Below, piece by piece: positions 47,327 to 55,160 of a DNA stretch of 64,000 nt (position 1 is the first letter of the stretch; each line of letters opens with the position of its first letter). The position numbers and the translations under genes were made by a program. The notes beneath the pieces were generated by a model that did no database searches, was not told where the DNA came from, and was given only the letters and a program-made list of their open reading frames with translations. The stretch comes from Pseudomonas sp. MYb118 (GTDB lineage: Bacteria; Pseudomonadota; Gammaproteobacteria; Pseudomonadales; Pseudomonadaceae): the NCBI RefSeq assembly GCF_040947875.1, contig NZ_JBFRXN010000002.1, positions 2,294,001 to 2,358,000 on the forward strand. Reading direction: 5' to 3'.

Positions 47327-48097
47327 ATGTCCAACACCCTGTTTATTACTGGCGCGACTTCCGGCTTTGGTGAAGCCTGTGCCCGTCGTTTCGCCGAGGC
47401 TGGCTGGAAACTGGTGCTGACAGGTCGTCGTGAAGAGCGTCTGAATGCCCTGTGCGCCGAATTGTCGAAGCAGACCGAAGTGCATGGTCTGGTGCTCGAT
47501 GTGCGTGATCGCAAGGCTATGGAAGAGGCGATCGCCAACCTGCCGCCGTCCTTCGCCAAGCTGCGCGGGCTGATCAACAACGCCGGCCTGGCTCTGGGGG
47601 CGGACCCGGCGCAGAAGTGCGACCTGGATGACTGGGACACCATGGTCGACACCAACATCAAGGGCCTGATGTACGCCACTCGCCTGCTGTTGCCGCGCCT
47701 GATCGCCCACGGCCGTGGTGCCGGTATCGTCAACCTGGGCTCGGTCGCGGGCAACTATCCGTACCCAGGCAGCCACGTGTATGGCGGCACCAAGGCGTTC
47801 GTCGGGCAGTTTTCGCTGAGCCTGCGCTGCGACCTGCAAGGCACCGGCGTGCGCGTCAGCAACATCGAACCGGGCCTGTGCGAGAGCGAGTTCTCGCTGG
47901 TGCGTTTCGGCGGGGATCAGGAGCGCTACAACGCCACCTACGCCGGCGCCGAGCCGATCCAGCCGCAGGACATCGCCGAGACGATCTTCTGGGTGCTCAA
48001 TGCCCCGGCGCACATCAACATCAACACTCTGGAGTTGATGCCGGTGAGTCAGAGCTGGGCGGGGTTTGCGATTGATCGTTCGGGCGGCAAGGCTTAA
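47327..48097 (+). CDS. ydfG: Short-chain dehydrogenase, YdfG-like (3-hydroxy acid / serine dehydrogenase)
   Basis: NADP-dependent oxidoreductase of the YdfG group, which oxidises 3-hydroxy acids such as L-allo-threonine, serine or 3-hydroxypropionate. From the ATG at 47327 (MSNTLFITGATSGFGEACAR) it is 256 aa, with the TGATSGFG cofactor loop, NNAG, catalytic Ser/Tyr/Lys in LGSVAGNYPYPGSHVYGGTK and the YdfG-type ending AHININTLELMPVSQSWAGF. Strong AAGGAG site at 47315-47320. An in-frame extension to 47219 is within the DnaA-box region and is rejected. Confidence 0.88.
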   Translation: MSNTLFITGATSGFGEACARRFAEAGWKLVLTGRREERLNALCAELSKQTEVHGLVLDVRDRKAMEEAIANLPPSFAKLRGLINNAGLALGADPAQKCDLDDWDTMVDTNIKGLMYATRLLLPRLIAHGRGAGIVNLGSVAGNYPYPGSHVYGGTKAFVGQFSLSLRCDLQGTGVRVSNIEPGLCESEFSLVRFGGDQERYNATYAGAEPIQPQDIAETIFWVLNAPAHININTLELMPVSQSWAGFAIDRSGGKA

Positions 48098-48111
48098 GAC
48101 CGCATCGTGGC

Positions 48112-48185
48112 CATCGCGAGCAGGCTCGCTCCCACAATTGATCGGCGTACACCGGGCCAATGTGGGAGCGAGCCTGCTCGCGATG
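48112..48185. repeat. REP inverted pair 11
   Basis: Arms CATCGCGAGCAGGCTCGCTC and complement, 28-bp spacer, in the convergent gap between ydfG and the AGE gene. Confidence 0.9.
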
Positions 48186-48197
48186 ACTATCTAACGG

Positions 48198-49331
48198 TTA
48201 CTGCAGATACTCGACCAACCCGCGATAACAGGTCGCCAGGTGATAAGGCGTGGTCGACGGCATGTCGCGACGGCTGACTTCACCGTTCACCGCGCGGCAT
48301 TCGTGCCATCCACCGGCATGCAGGAAGCGCCGTTGCAGGGTCTGCAACTGACGCAATACATGGGCGTCGCTGTCCGGCCGCAGGGTCAGGGCGCGCAGGT
48401 ATTCCGCCTGGGCCCAGATGCGTTGGGTGGCATCGCGAGGCTCGCCATCGTGTTCCAGCACCAGAGTGGCCTTGACCGCCCCGGTCTTCTGATCGACACC
48501 CAGGCGCTCGGTGTACTTGAACGCACGCGTCAGTGAGGCGTGCAGTGCCGAGCCGCGCAGCAAGGGTGAAGATTCCAGCAGGAAAAACCACTCGAACTGA
48601 TGCCCCGGTTCGAACCAGTTATCCACAGCACCCAACGGTTTCTCCATCAGCACGCCGTGTTCGGATTCGATAAAGCGTGCCTGCATGGCTGTGCATAACT
48701 CCACGAGCGCGGCCTGCACGGTGGCATCTTCACGCACCGACAGGGTGGCGAGGAAGGCTTCGGCCAGGTGCATCAGCGGGTTTTGCAGCGGCCCGCTGTC
48801 CAGTGACGACCAGTCGCGATCCAGGCTGGCCTCATACAGGCCGTCGCCGGTGGCGAAGCGTTCGGCGACCACTTGCAGCGCGGCATTGAGCACCGACTCC
48901 ACCAGCGGTTCGCGCACCTTGCCCCAGTAATGGGCGCAGGCAAACACGATGAAGGCGTGGGTGTAGAGGTCCTTGCGTTGATCCAGCGGCGCGCCCTGCG
49001 GGTCGATGCTGTAGAACCAGCCGCCGTGCTCGGCGTCGTGGAAGTGTTGCTGCAGCGAGCGGAACAACGCCGCGGCGCGTGCCTGGGCGCCCGGCACCTC
49101 ACCGATCAGGCTGGAAAACACATACAACTGCCGCGCGCAGGCCATGGCCCGGTAGCGTTGCGGCGGCAGTGGCTGATGCTCGGCGTCCAGCGCCTCATAG
49201 GGCAGCGCCATCTCGGCATTCCAGCCGGGACCCTGCCAGAGCGGCACGATCACGTCCCGAAAATGCGCTTGCACCGTGGCAAACAGAGCGGTCAGTTCAG
49301 GCTGGGAAGCGGAGCGGGAAACAGGCGGCAT
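48198..49331 (-). CDS. AGE family epimerase/isomerase (D-mannose isomerase or N-acylglucosamine 2-epimerase type)
   Basis: A 377-aa alpha/alpha-barrel protein (MPPVSRSASQPELTALFATV). Family features: YSIDPQGAPLDQRKDLYTHA, the catalytic-region histidines in FEPGHQFEWFFLLE near residue 240, and ATQRIWAQAEYLRAL with a C-terminal STTPYHLATCYRGLVEYL. Members isomerise mannose to fructose, epimerise cellobiose or epimerise N-acylglucosamine; the sequence alone suggests but does not prove mannose isomerase. It is monocistronic, with REP pairs on both sides. Confidence 0.8.
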   Translation of the reverse strand: MPPVSRSASQPELTALFATVQAHFRDVIVPLWQGPGWNAEMALPYEALDAEHQPLPPQRYRAMACARQLYVFSSLIGEVPGAQARAAALFRSLQQHFHDAEHGGWFYSIDPQGAPLDQRKDLYTHAFIVFACAHYWGKVREPLVESVLNAALQVVAERFATGDGLYEASLDRDWSSLDSGPLQNPLMHLAEAFLATLSVREDATVQAALVELCTAMQARFIESEHGVLMEKPLGAVDNWFEPGHQFEWFFLLESSPLLRGSALHASLTRAFKYTERLGVDQKTGAVKATLVLEHDGEPRDATQRIWAQAEYLRALTLRPDSDAHVLRQLQTLQRRFLHAGGWHECRAVNGEVSRRDMPSTTPYHLATCYRGLVEYLQ

Positions 49332-49407
49332 TGGGCTGGTGTCGTCGCGGCAGGGTGATTGCGCGATATGTTAGCAGGCCTGAGAGTTGTGGTGTCTGTT
49401 CGGGCCT

Positions 49408-49481
49408 CATCGCGGGCAAGCCCGCTCCTACATTTGTCCGGTGAACACAGTTCCAATGTGGGAGCGGGCTTGCCCGCGATG
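49408..49481. repeat. REP inverted pair 12
   Basis: Arms of the GCGGGCAAGCCCGC subtype around a 28-bp spacer, between the AGE gene and the 3' end of the urease accessory operon. Confidence 0.9.
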
Positions 49482-49504
49482 AGGCCCCTAAGGGCAATAC
49501 AAAA

Positions 49505-50077
49505 TCACCCCGCCAGCAACCATCCCCCAGTCACCGCCGAAACCACCCCCGCCACCCGCACCAACGGCGCCGCCGCCTGCGGCAACACCCGCACCAGCGC
49601 ATACCCGGCGCCATGCAGCGCCGCCGTGGCTACCACGAACCCGGCCGCATACGCCCACGGGCTCGACATGTCCGGCAGTTCCAGGCCATGGGCCACGCCG
49701 TGGAACAGCGCAAACAACGCCGTCGCCGCCACCGCCAGGCTCAACGGCGGACGCACCGCCAGCGCCACGGCCAGACCCAGTGCCAGCACCGAGGCGGCGA
49801 TTCCGCTTTCCAGTGCCGGCAGTTGCAGCCCGGCAAACCCCAGCAAGCCGCCCAGCAGCATCGTGCCGACAAAGGTGCACGGCAGCGCCCAGCGCGCAGC
49901 GCCTTGCTGCTGCGCGGCCCACAGCCCGACGGCGAACATGGCCAGCAAGTGGTCGAGGCCGCCGATTGGGTGGCTGATTCCGGCGATCAGGCCGTTATCG
50001 CCGTGGCCAGGGTGGGCGAGGGCGATGGCCGGGGTCAGCAGCAGCGCCAGGGCGCCGAAAATACGTTGGAGTGTCAT
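49505..50077 (-). CDS. HupE/UreJ family nickel-related membrane protein
   Basis: A 190-aa inner-membrane protein (MTLQRIFGALALLLTPAIAL) whose N-terminal signal-like helix is followed by AHPGHGDNGLIAGISHPIGG. The HPGHG and SHPIGGLDHLLAM histidines are the metal-handling signature of HupE/UreJ proteins, thought to move nickel. About six to seven membrane helices follow, including LFALFHGVAHGLELP with more histidines. It is the last gene of ureE-ureF-ureG-hupE. A longer antisense-type frame (to 50647) lies in the wrong frame over ureG and is not real. Confidence 0.85.
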   Translation of the reverse strand: MTLQRIFGALALLLTPAIALAHPGHGDNGLIAGISHPIGGLDHLLAMFAVGLWAAQQQGAARWALPCTFVGTMLLGGLLGFAGLQLPALESGIAASVLALGLAVALAVRPPLSLAVAATALFALFHGVAHGLELPDMSSPWAYAAGFVVATAALHGAGYALVRVLPQAAAPLVRVAGVVSAVTGGWLLAG

Positions 50078-50106
50078 CTGGGAGCTTCCTTGTTGAAATG
50101 AGGTGA

Positions 50107-50721
50107 TCAGGCCGCGGTCAGCAGACCCTGGCATTCGATGAAGGCAATGATGTCGGCCAGGCCCATCCCGGTTTTCTGGTTGCTGAACACAAACGGCTTG
50201 CCGTTGCGCATGCGCTGGGTGTCGCTGGCCATCATCTCCAGCGAAGCGCCCACCAGCGGCGCGAGGTCGACCTTGTTGATCACCAGCAGATCGGACTTGC
50301 AGATCCCCGGCCCACCCTTGCGCGGCAGCTTGTCGCCGGCCGAGACGTCGATCACGTAGATCGTCAGGTCCGACAGTTCCGGGCTGAAGGTGGCGGACAG
50401 GTTGTCGCCGCCGGACTCCACCAGGATCAGGTCCAGCCCCGGAAAACGCCGGTTCAACTGATCGACGGCTTCGAGGTTGATCGAGGCATCCTCGCGGATC
50501 GCCGTGTGCGGGCAGCCGCCGGTTTCCACGCCGATGATGCGTTCCGGCGCCAGCGCCTGGTTGCGCACCAGGAAGTCGGCGTCTTCGCGGGTATAGATGT
50601 CGTTGGTGACGACCGCCAGGTTGTAGCGATCGCGCAGCGCCAGGCACAGGGCCAGGGTCAGTGCGGTTTTGCCGGAACCGACCGGGCCGCCGATGCCGAC
50701 GCGCAGAGGTTGTGTGTTCAT
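50107..50721 (-). CDS. ureG: Urease accessory GTPase UreG
   Basis: UreG is the SIMIBI-class GTPase that drives nickel insertion into apo-urease with UreD, UreF and UreE. From the ATG at 50721 ([20 protein letters not shown]) it is 204 aa: P-loop [10 protein letters not shown], the nickel-binding Cys-Pro-His in [37 protein letters not shown], and NKVDLAP. GGAG lies 8 bp before the ATG. Gap of 24 bp from ureF. Confidence 0.97.
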   Translation of the reverse strand: MNTQPLRVGIGGPVGSGKTALTLALCLALRDRYNLAVVTNDIYTREDADFLVRNQALAPERIIGVETGGCPHTAIREDASINLEAVDQLNRRFPGLDLILVESGGDNLSATFSPELSDLTIYVIDVSAGDKLPRKGGPGICKSDLLVINKVDLAPLVGASLEMMASDTQRMRNGKPFVFSNQKTGMGLADIIAFIECQGLLTAA

Positions 50722-50745
50722 CTGATTCTCCAAAAATGATCGGCC

Positions 50746-51420
50746 TTAGGAACGGAACAGGCGGCTGTACTGGCGCTCATGGGCCATACACGTCAGGGAC
50801 AGGCCAAACGCGGCGCTGCCCAGGTGTTCGGGGTTGATACGGCTGGCCTCCTGCTGGGCCTGTTGCAGCAGGGGCAGCAGTTCGCTGGTCAGGCGCTGCG
50901 CAGCTTGCTGGCCCAGCGGCAGGGTTTTCATCAGCACCGCCAACTGGTTTTCCAGCCAGCTCCACAGCCACGCGGCCAGGGCGTCCTGTGCGCTGATGTG
51001 CCAGGCCCGCGCCGCCAGTGCCCAACCCAGGGCCAGGTGTGGTTCGTCCTGGCGGTCGAGAAAGGTGCGGGCCGGCGCATCGAGTTCCGGCAGGCCGTTG
51101 AGCAACTGCTGCAACGAGTAACCCATCTGCCGGCTTTCCTGATGCAGTTCGCGGGTTTCGCGGCTGGCGCGGTGCTCGTCGCAGTGCTGCTGCAAGCCGG
51201 CCCAGTCGCCTGCGCCTGCCGCCACGCAATGGGCGAGCAGCAGCGGTGCTTCGAAGCGCGCCAGGTTGAGCAGCAGTTGGTCGCCGATCCAGCGTCGGGC
51301 GCTGGCGGTGTCGTGTACCCGGCCGTTATCCACAGCCATTTCCAGGCCCTGGGAATAGCTGTAGCCGCCAATCGGCAATTGCGGACTGGCCAGGCGCAGC
51401 AGCGCCCAGGCCGGGTTCAT
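50746..51420 (-). CDS. ureF: Urease accessory protein UreF
   Basis: UreF is an all-helical chaperone that links UreD and UreG on apo-urease and gates nickel transfer. The 224-aa protein begins MNPAWALLRLASPQLPIGGY, with the family motif SPQLPIGGYSYSQGLEMAV and a C-terminal CMAHERQYSRLFRS. Start overlaps the ureE stop by 4 bp. Confidence 0.95.
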   Translation of the reverse strand: MNPAWALLRLASPQLPIGGYSYSQGLEMAVDNGRVHDTASARRWIGDQLLLNLARFEAPLLLAHCVAAGAGDWAGLQQHCDEHRASRETRELHQESRQMGYSLQQLLNGLPELDAPARTFLDRQDEPHLALGWALAARAWHISAQDALAAWLWSWLENQLAVLMKTLPLGQQAAQRLTSELLPLLQQAQQEASRINPEHLGSAAFGLSLTCMAHERQYSRLFRS

Positions 51421-51917
51421 GTGCGCACGCCGAACTGATGCAGTTTCGGCGCGTAGTTGAAGTCCTCGTCGCCATGCCGCGAATGATGGTGACCGCCACC
51501 ATAGGCGCCGTGCTCGGGCTGGAACGGTGCCTCGATGGCTTCGACGTGGGCGCCCAGCTGTTCAAGCATGGCCTTGAGCACGTAATCGTCGAGCAGGCGC
51601 AACCAGCCATCACCCACTTGCAGGGCGACGTGGCGGTTGCCCAGGTGATAGGCCGCGCGGGTCAGCTCGAAGGCATTGGCGCAGGTCACGTGCAGCAGTT
51701 GTTCGGCGCGGGCGCAGACGCGAACGATGCGTCCGTCTTCGGCTTCCAGGCATTCGCCGTCATACAGCGGCGCCTGGCCGCGTTCCAGGAACAAGCCGAC
51801 GTCTTCACCCGTGGCACTGAAACAGCGCAGGCGGCTTTTGCTGCGTGCTTCGAAGGTCAGGTGCAGTTCGGCGGCCCAGGCAGGGCGGGGGTCGATTCGG
51901 CGATGAATCACCAACAT
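51417..51917 (-). CDS. ureE: Urease accessory nickel chaperone UreE
   Basis: UreE delivers nickel to UreG. From the ATG at 51917 (MLVIHRRIDPRPAWAAELHL) the protein is 166 aa, with a peptide-binding N-terminal domain, the metal-binding domain (LGNRHVALQVGDGWLRLLDD, with the conserved His of this strand) and a His-rich tail GGGHHHSRHGDEDFNYAPKL. The longer frame to 52097 runs through the promoter. It is the first gene of a four-gene operon; the urease structural genes ureABC and ureD are not in this window. Confidence 0.95.
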   Translation of the reverse strand: MLVIHRRIDPRPAWAAELHLTFEARSKSRLRCFSATGEDVGLFLERGQAPLYDGECLEAEDGRIVRVCARAEQLLHVTCANAFELTRAAYHLGNRHVALQVGDGWLRLLDDYVLKAMLEQLGAHVEAIEAPFQPEHGAYGGGHHHSRHGDEDFNYAPKLHQFGVRT

Positions 51918-51953
51918 TGGCAGGTATCCGGCAGTGGGCAGTGCCAAGGCTAG

Positions 51954-51969
51954 AGCAAGGGGCTTGCCA
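51954..51969 (-). promoter_or_regulatory. Candidate sigma-54 promoter of ureE-ureF-ureG-hupE
   Basis: On the minus strand TGGCAAG-CCCC-TTGCT, one mismatch to TGGCACG-N4-TTGCW with correct GG/GC spacing, 37 bp before the ureE ATG. Confidence 0.7.
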
Positions 51970-52064
51970 ATCGGGTTTGGCGTAGGAAATGCCCGCAGTA
52001 GATGTAGGAATGTTTTCCGTTCGCGCGGCTTTTGCCTCGAAGTGGGGCGCGCTGTCCGAGTGAG

Positions 52065-52079
52065 GCACCGATTTGTGGC
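52065..52079 (-). promoter_or_regulatory. Weak NtrC-like site upstream of ureE
   Basis: Written on the + strand, GCACCGATTTGTGGC keeps GCACC and the TG and GC halves of the NtrC model GCACCAAAATGGTGC but misses two to three symmetric bases. It lies about 100 bp upstream of the sigma-54-like promoter. Confidence 0.3.
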
Positions 52080-52232
52080 GTAAACAGGGCATGCCATTCA
52101 TCGTTCACAAAATAGAACGCTAAGGCTAATTTTTGCCGTCTACCGCTCAAAAGGTCTTGGTTTTAATCTTCTCCCATCAACGCGAAACATACACCAACTA
52201 CTGAAAATCAAAACCCCTTAGGAGCTACAGCC

Positions 52233-52862
52233 ATGACCAACTACAAATACAACCGCCTGAACAAAGACGACGCTGCCGTACTGCTGGTTGACCACCAGGC
52301 AGGCCTCCTGTCCCTGGTTCGCGACATCGAACCGGATGCGTTCAAGAACAACGTGCTGGCCCTGGCTGACCTGGCCAAGTTCTTCAACCTGCCAACCATC
52401 CTCACCACCAGCTTCGAACAAGGCCCCAACGGCCCGCTGGTACCAGAACTGAAAGCGCTGTTCCCGGATGCCCCGTACATCGCCCGCCCTGGCCAGATCA
52501 ACGCCTGGGACAACGAAGACTTCGTCAAGGCGGTGAAGGCCACTGGCAAGAAGCAACTGATCATCGCCGGTGTCGTGACCGAGGTGTGCGTGGCGTTCCC
52601 GGCCCTGGCCGCCCTGGAAGAAGAATTCGATGTGTTCGTGGTGACCGACGCTTCCGGCACCTTCAACCAGATGACCCGCGACGCCGCCCATGACCGCATG
52701 AGCCAGGCTGGTGCGCAACTGATGACCTGGTTCGGCGTGGCCTGCGAGCTGCACCGCGACTGGCGCAACGACATCGAAGGCCTGGCCGCGCTGTGCTCCA
52801 ACCACATCCCGGACTACCGCAACCTGATGACCAGCTACAACGCTTTCAACACGGCCAAGTAA
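52233..52862 (+). CDS. ycaC: YcaC-like isochorismatase-fold hydrolase
   Basis: A 209-aa cytoplasmic hydrolase (MTNYKYNRLNKDDAAVLLVD) of the isochorismatase-like cysteine hydrolase superfamily. Catalytic Asp is in LLVDHQAGLLS and catalytic Cys in AGVVTEVCVAFPALAALEEE. YcaC proteins form octameric rings stacked in pairs and their natural substrate is not settled. Ribosome site TAGGAG 8 bp upstream. Divergent from ureE. Confidence 0.88.
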   Translation: MTNYKYNRLNKDDAAVLLVDHQAGLLSLVRDIEPDAFKNNVLALADLAKFFNLPTILTTSFEQGPNGPLVPELKALFPDAPYIARPGQINAWDNEDFVKAVKATGKKQLIIAGVVTEVCVAFPALAALEEEFDVFVVTDASGTFNQMTRDAAHDRMSQAGAQLMTWFGVACELHRDWRNDIEGLAALCSNHIPDYRNLMTSYNAFNTAK

Positions 52863-52879
52863 GCTGACTGCACTGGCCT

Positions 52880-52938
52880 CATCGCGAGCAGGCTCGCTCC
52901 CACATTGGTCCTGTGTGGGAGCGAGCCTGCTCGCGATG
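52880..52938. repeat. REP inverted pair 13
   Basis: Compact pair with a 13-bp spacer, arms CATCGCGAGCAGGCTCGCTC and complement, right after ycaC. Confidence 0.9.
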
Positions 52939-53041
52939 GGGTCAACAACCCATCACCGCACATCCATCCAATTCCTGCCGGGCAATCCCCGGCATGCTAC
53001 GCAGTCGTGCCCACCGCTGCCGCATCCAGATGGAGAACACC

Positions 53042-55024
53042 ATGACTCAAGACTCCAACGACAAGAGCCGTCGCCAGTTCCTCGCCAACAGCACCATCCT
53101 CGGTGCTGCCGGCGCGCTCTGGTCCGCCCTGCCATTCGCTGGCGCCACAGGTGCCGCCTACGCGTCGAGCCAGGGAGGCGCCATGACCGCCGACCTCATT
53201 CTGTTCAACGGCAAATTGCACACGGTCGATCGCGAGAAGCCCTTGGCTACCGCCGTGGCAATCAAGGACGGTCGCTTCATCGCCGTCGGCAGCGACGCTG
53301 AAGCCATGGCCCTCAAGACCTCGGCCACCAAGATCATCGACCTCAAGGGCCGCACGGTCATACCGGGCCTCAACGACTCGCACCTGCACCTGATCCGCGG
53401 TGGCCTCAATTACAACCTGGAACTGCGCTGGGAAGGCGTGCCTTCGGTGGCCGACGCCCTGCGCCTGCTCAGGGACCAGGCCGCGCGTACGCCGTCGCCG
53501 CAATGGGTGCGCGTGGTCGGTGGCTGGAACGAATTCCAGTTCGCCGAAAAACGCATGCCGACCCTGGAGGAAATCAACCAGGCCGCGCCCGATACCCCGG
53601 TGTTCCTGCTGCACCTGTACGACCGTGCACTGCTCAACCGTGCGGCGCTCAAGGCGGTGGGCTACACCAAGGACACGCCCAACCCGCCGGGTGGCGAGAT
53701 CCAGCGCAACAAGTTCGGCGAGCCTACCGGCCTGCTGATCGCGCGGCCCAACGCCATGATTCTCTACGCCACGCTGGCCAAGGGACCGAAGCTGCCGTTG
53801 GAGTACCAGGTCAACTCGACCCGCCAGTTCATGCGCGAACTCAACCGCCTGGGCCTGACCAGTGCCATTGATGCCGGCGGCGGTTATCAGAACTACCCGG
53901 ACGACTATCAGGTCATCCAGGAACTGGCCGACAAGGACCAGTTGACCGTGCGCATTGCCTACAACCTGTTCACCCAGAAACCCAAGGAAGAACTGGCTGA
54001 CTTCAAGAACTGGACGTCGAAGGTCAAGCCCGGCGATGGCAGCGATTTCCTGCGTCACAACGGCGCCGGGGAAATGCTGGTGTTCTCTGCCGCCGACTTC
54101 GAGGACTTCCTCGAGCCGCGCCCCGACCTGCCGCAGACCATGGAGCAGGAACTGGAGCCGGTGGTGCGTCACCTGGTGGAACAACGCTGGCCCTTCCGTC
54201 TGCACGCCACCTACGACGAATCCATCAGCCGCATGCTCGACGTGTTCGAGAGGGTCAACCGCGACATCCCGTTCAACGGCCTGCCGTGGTTCTTCGATCA
54301 CGCCGAAACCATCAGCGCGAAAAACATCGAGCGGGTACGTGCACTGGGCGGTGGTATCGCCATCCAGGACCGCATGGCGTTTCAGGGCGAGTACTTCGTC
54401 GACCGTTACGGCGCCAAGGCTGCGGAGAAAACCCCGCCGATCCAGCGCATGCTCGCCGAAGGCATCCCGGTGGGTGCCGGCACCGACGCCACGCGGGTCT
54501 CCAGCTACAACCCGTGGACGTCGCTGTACTGGCTGGTCAGCGGCAAGACCGTCGGGGGCATGGCGCTGTACCCGGAAGGCCTGAGCCGCGAAACCGCGCT
54601 GCAACTGTTCACCCACGGCAGCGCCTGGTTCTCCAGCGAGCAGGGCAAGAAGGGCCAGATCAAGGTCGGCCAACTGGCGGACCTGGCGGCGTTGTCGCTG
54701 GACTTCTTCAGTGTCGATGAAGAGGCGATCAAGGGCATCGAATCGGTGCTGACCATCGTCGATGGCAAGGTGGTGTACGGCGCGGCGGAGTTCGACAAGT
54801 TCGGCCCGGCGCAGGTGCCGGTGTTGCCCGAGTGGTCGCCGGTGGCCAAGGTGCCGGGGCACTGGCGCGCCGGTGCACCCTCATTGGCGGCAGTGGCCCA
54901 CCAGTGTGTCGGACCTTGCGGAGTGCATGCCCACAGCCACGAGCGGGCGCGGCATTCGAGCGTGCCGGTCAATGACTACCAGGGGTTCTGGGGGGCGTTG
55001 GGTTGTTCGTGTTTTGCGTTCTGA
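53042..55024 (+). CDS. Tat-exported amidohydrolase (YtcJ-like, amidohydrolase family 3)
   Basis: A 660-aa metal-dependent hydrolase of unknown substrate. The N-terminus is MTQDSNDKSRRQFLANSTIL, with twin arginines at 10-11 in a SRRQFL Tat motif, a hydrophobic stretch and an AxA-type cleavage site near AAYA, so it is folded before export. The amidohydrolase barrel shows GLNDSHLHLIRGG, FRLHATYDESISRMLD, FFDHAETISAKN and GAGTDATRVSSYNP. After the barrel comes a Cys/His-rich tail (CVGPCGVHAHSHERARHSSV and GCSCF) that could bind metal. From the ATG at 53042, with GGAGA upstream. Monocistronic. Confidence 0.82.
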   Translation: MTQDSNDKSRRQFLANSTILGAAGALWSALPFAGATGAAYASSQGGAMTADLILFNGKLHTVDREKPLATAVAIKDGRFIAVGSDAEAMALKTSATKIIDLKGRTVIPGLNDSHLHLIRGGLNYNLELRWEGVPSVADALRLLRDQAARTPSPQWVRVVGGWNEFQFAEKRMPTLEEINQAAPDTPVFLLHLYDRALLNRAALKAVGYTKDTPNPPGGEIQRNKFGEPTGLLIARPNAMILYATLAKGPKLPLEYQVNSTRQFMRELNRLGLTSAIDAGGGYQNYPDDYQVIQELADKDQLTVRIAYNLFTQKPKEELADFKNWTSKVKPGDGSDFLRHNGAGEMLVFSAADFEDFLEPRPDLPQTMEQELEPVVRHLVEQRWPFRLHATYDESISRMLDVFERVNRDIPFNGLPWFFDHAETISAKNIERVRALGGGIAIQDRMAFQGEYFVDRYGAKAAEKTPPIQRMLAEGIPVGAGTDATRVSSYNPWTSLYWLVSGKTVGGMALYPEGLSRETALQLFTHGSAWFSSEQGKKGQIKVGQLADLAALSLDFFSVDEEAIKGIESVLTIVDGKVVYGAAEFDKFGPAQVPVLPEWSPVAKVPGHWRAGAPSLAAVAHQCVGPCGVHAHSHERARHSSVPVNDYQGFWGALGCSCFAF

Positions 55025-55034
55025 TGTGAAGGGG

Positions 55035-55060
55035 GGGAGCCGTTATGGCTCCCTTTTTTT
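55035..55060 (+). terminator. Terminator after the amidohydrolase gene
   Basis: GGGAGCC-GTTAT-GGCTCCC followed by seven T, 11 bp after the stop codon. Confidence 0.9.
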
Positions 55061-55079
55061 GTGCTGTTTGATAGGGCCT

Positions 55080-55145
55080 CATCGCGAGCAAGCTCGCTCC
55101 TACAGGTACAAGGTGATCCCTGTAGGAGCGAGCTTGCTCGCGATG
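55080..55145. repeat. REP inverted pair 14
   Basis: Arms CATCGCGAGCAAGCTCGCTC and complement, 20-bp spacer, in the convergent gap before the MFS gene end. Confidence 0.9.
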
Positions 55146-55160
55146 AGGCCATTGAAGCCG

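Larger units (their letters stand above)
51918..52232. other. Divergent regulatory region between ureE and ycaC
   Basis: 315 bp between divergent genes. On the ureE side it carries a sigma-54-like promoter (51954-51969) and an NtrC-like site (52065-52079); on the ycaC side an A/T-rich stretch with TTAGGAGC just before the ATG. No small gene seen. Confidence 0.6.

Noticed and set aside
46865..47420. Plus-strand frames in the DnaA-box region (117 and 112 codons)
   Set aside because: No ribosome sites or family motifs; the second runs into ydfG in another frame.
50078..50647. Minus-strand extension of the hupE frame over ureG (380 codons in total)
   Set aside because: Out-of-frame read of ureG; the HupE signal peptide and ATG at 50077 are a natural start.
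51931..51946. Second TGGCAC-like element upstream of ureE
   Set aside because: The GC of the -12 box is one base too far from GG for sigma-54.
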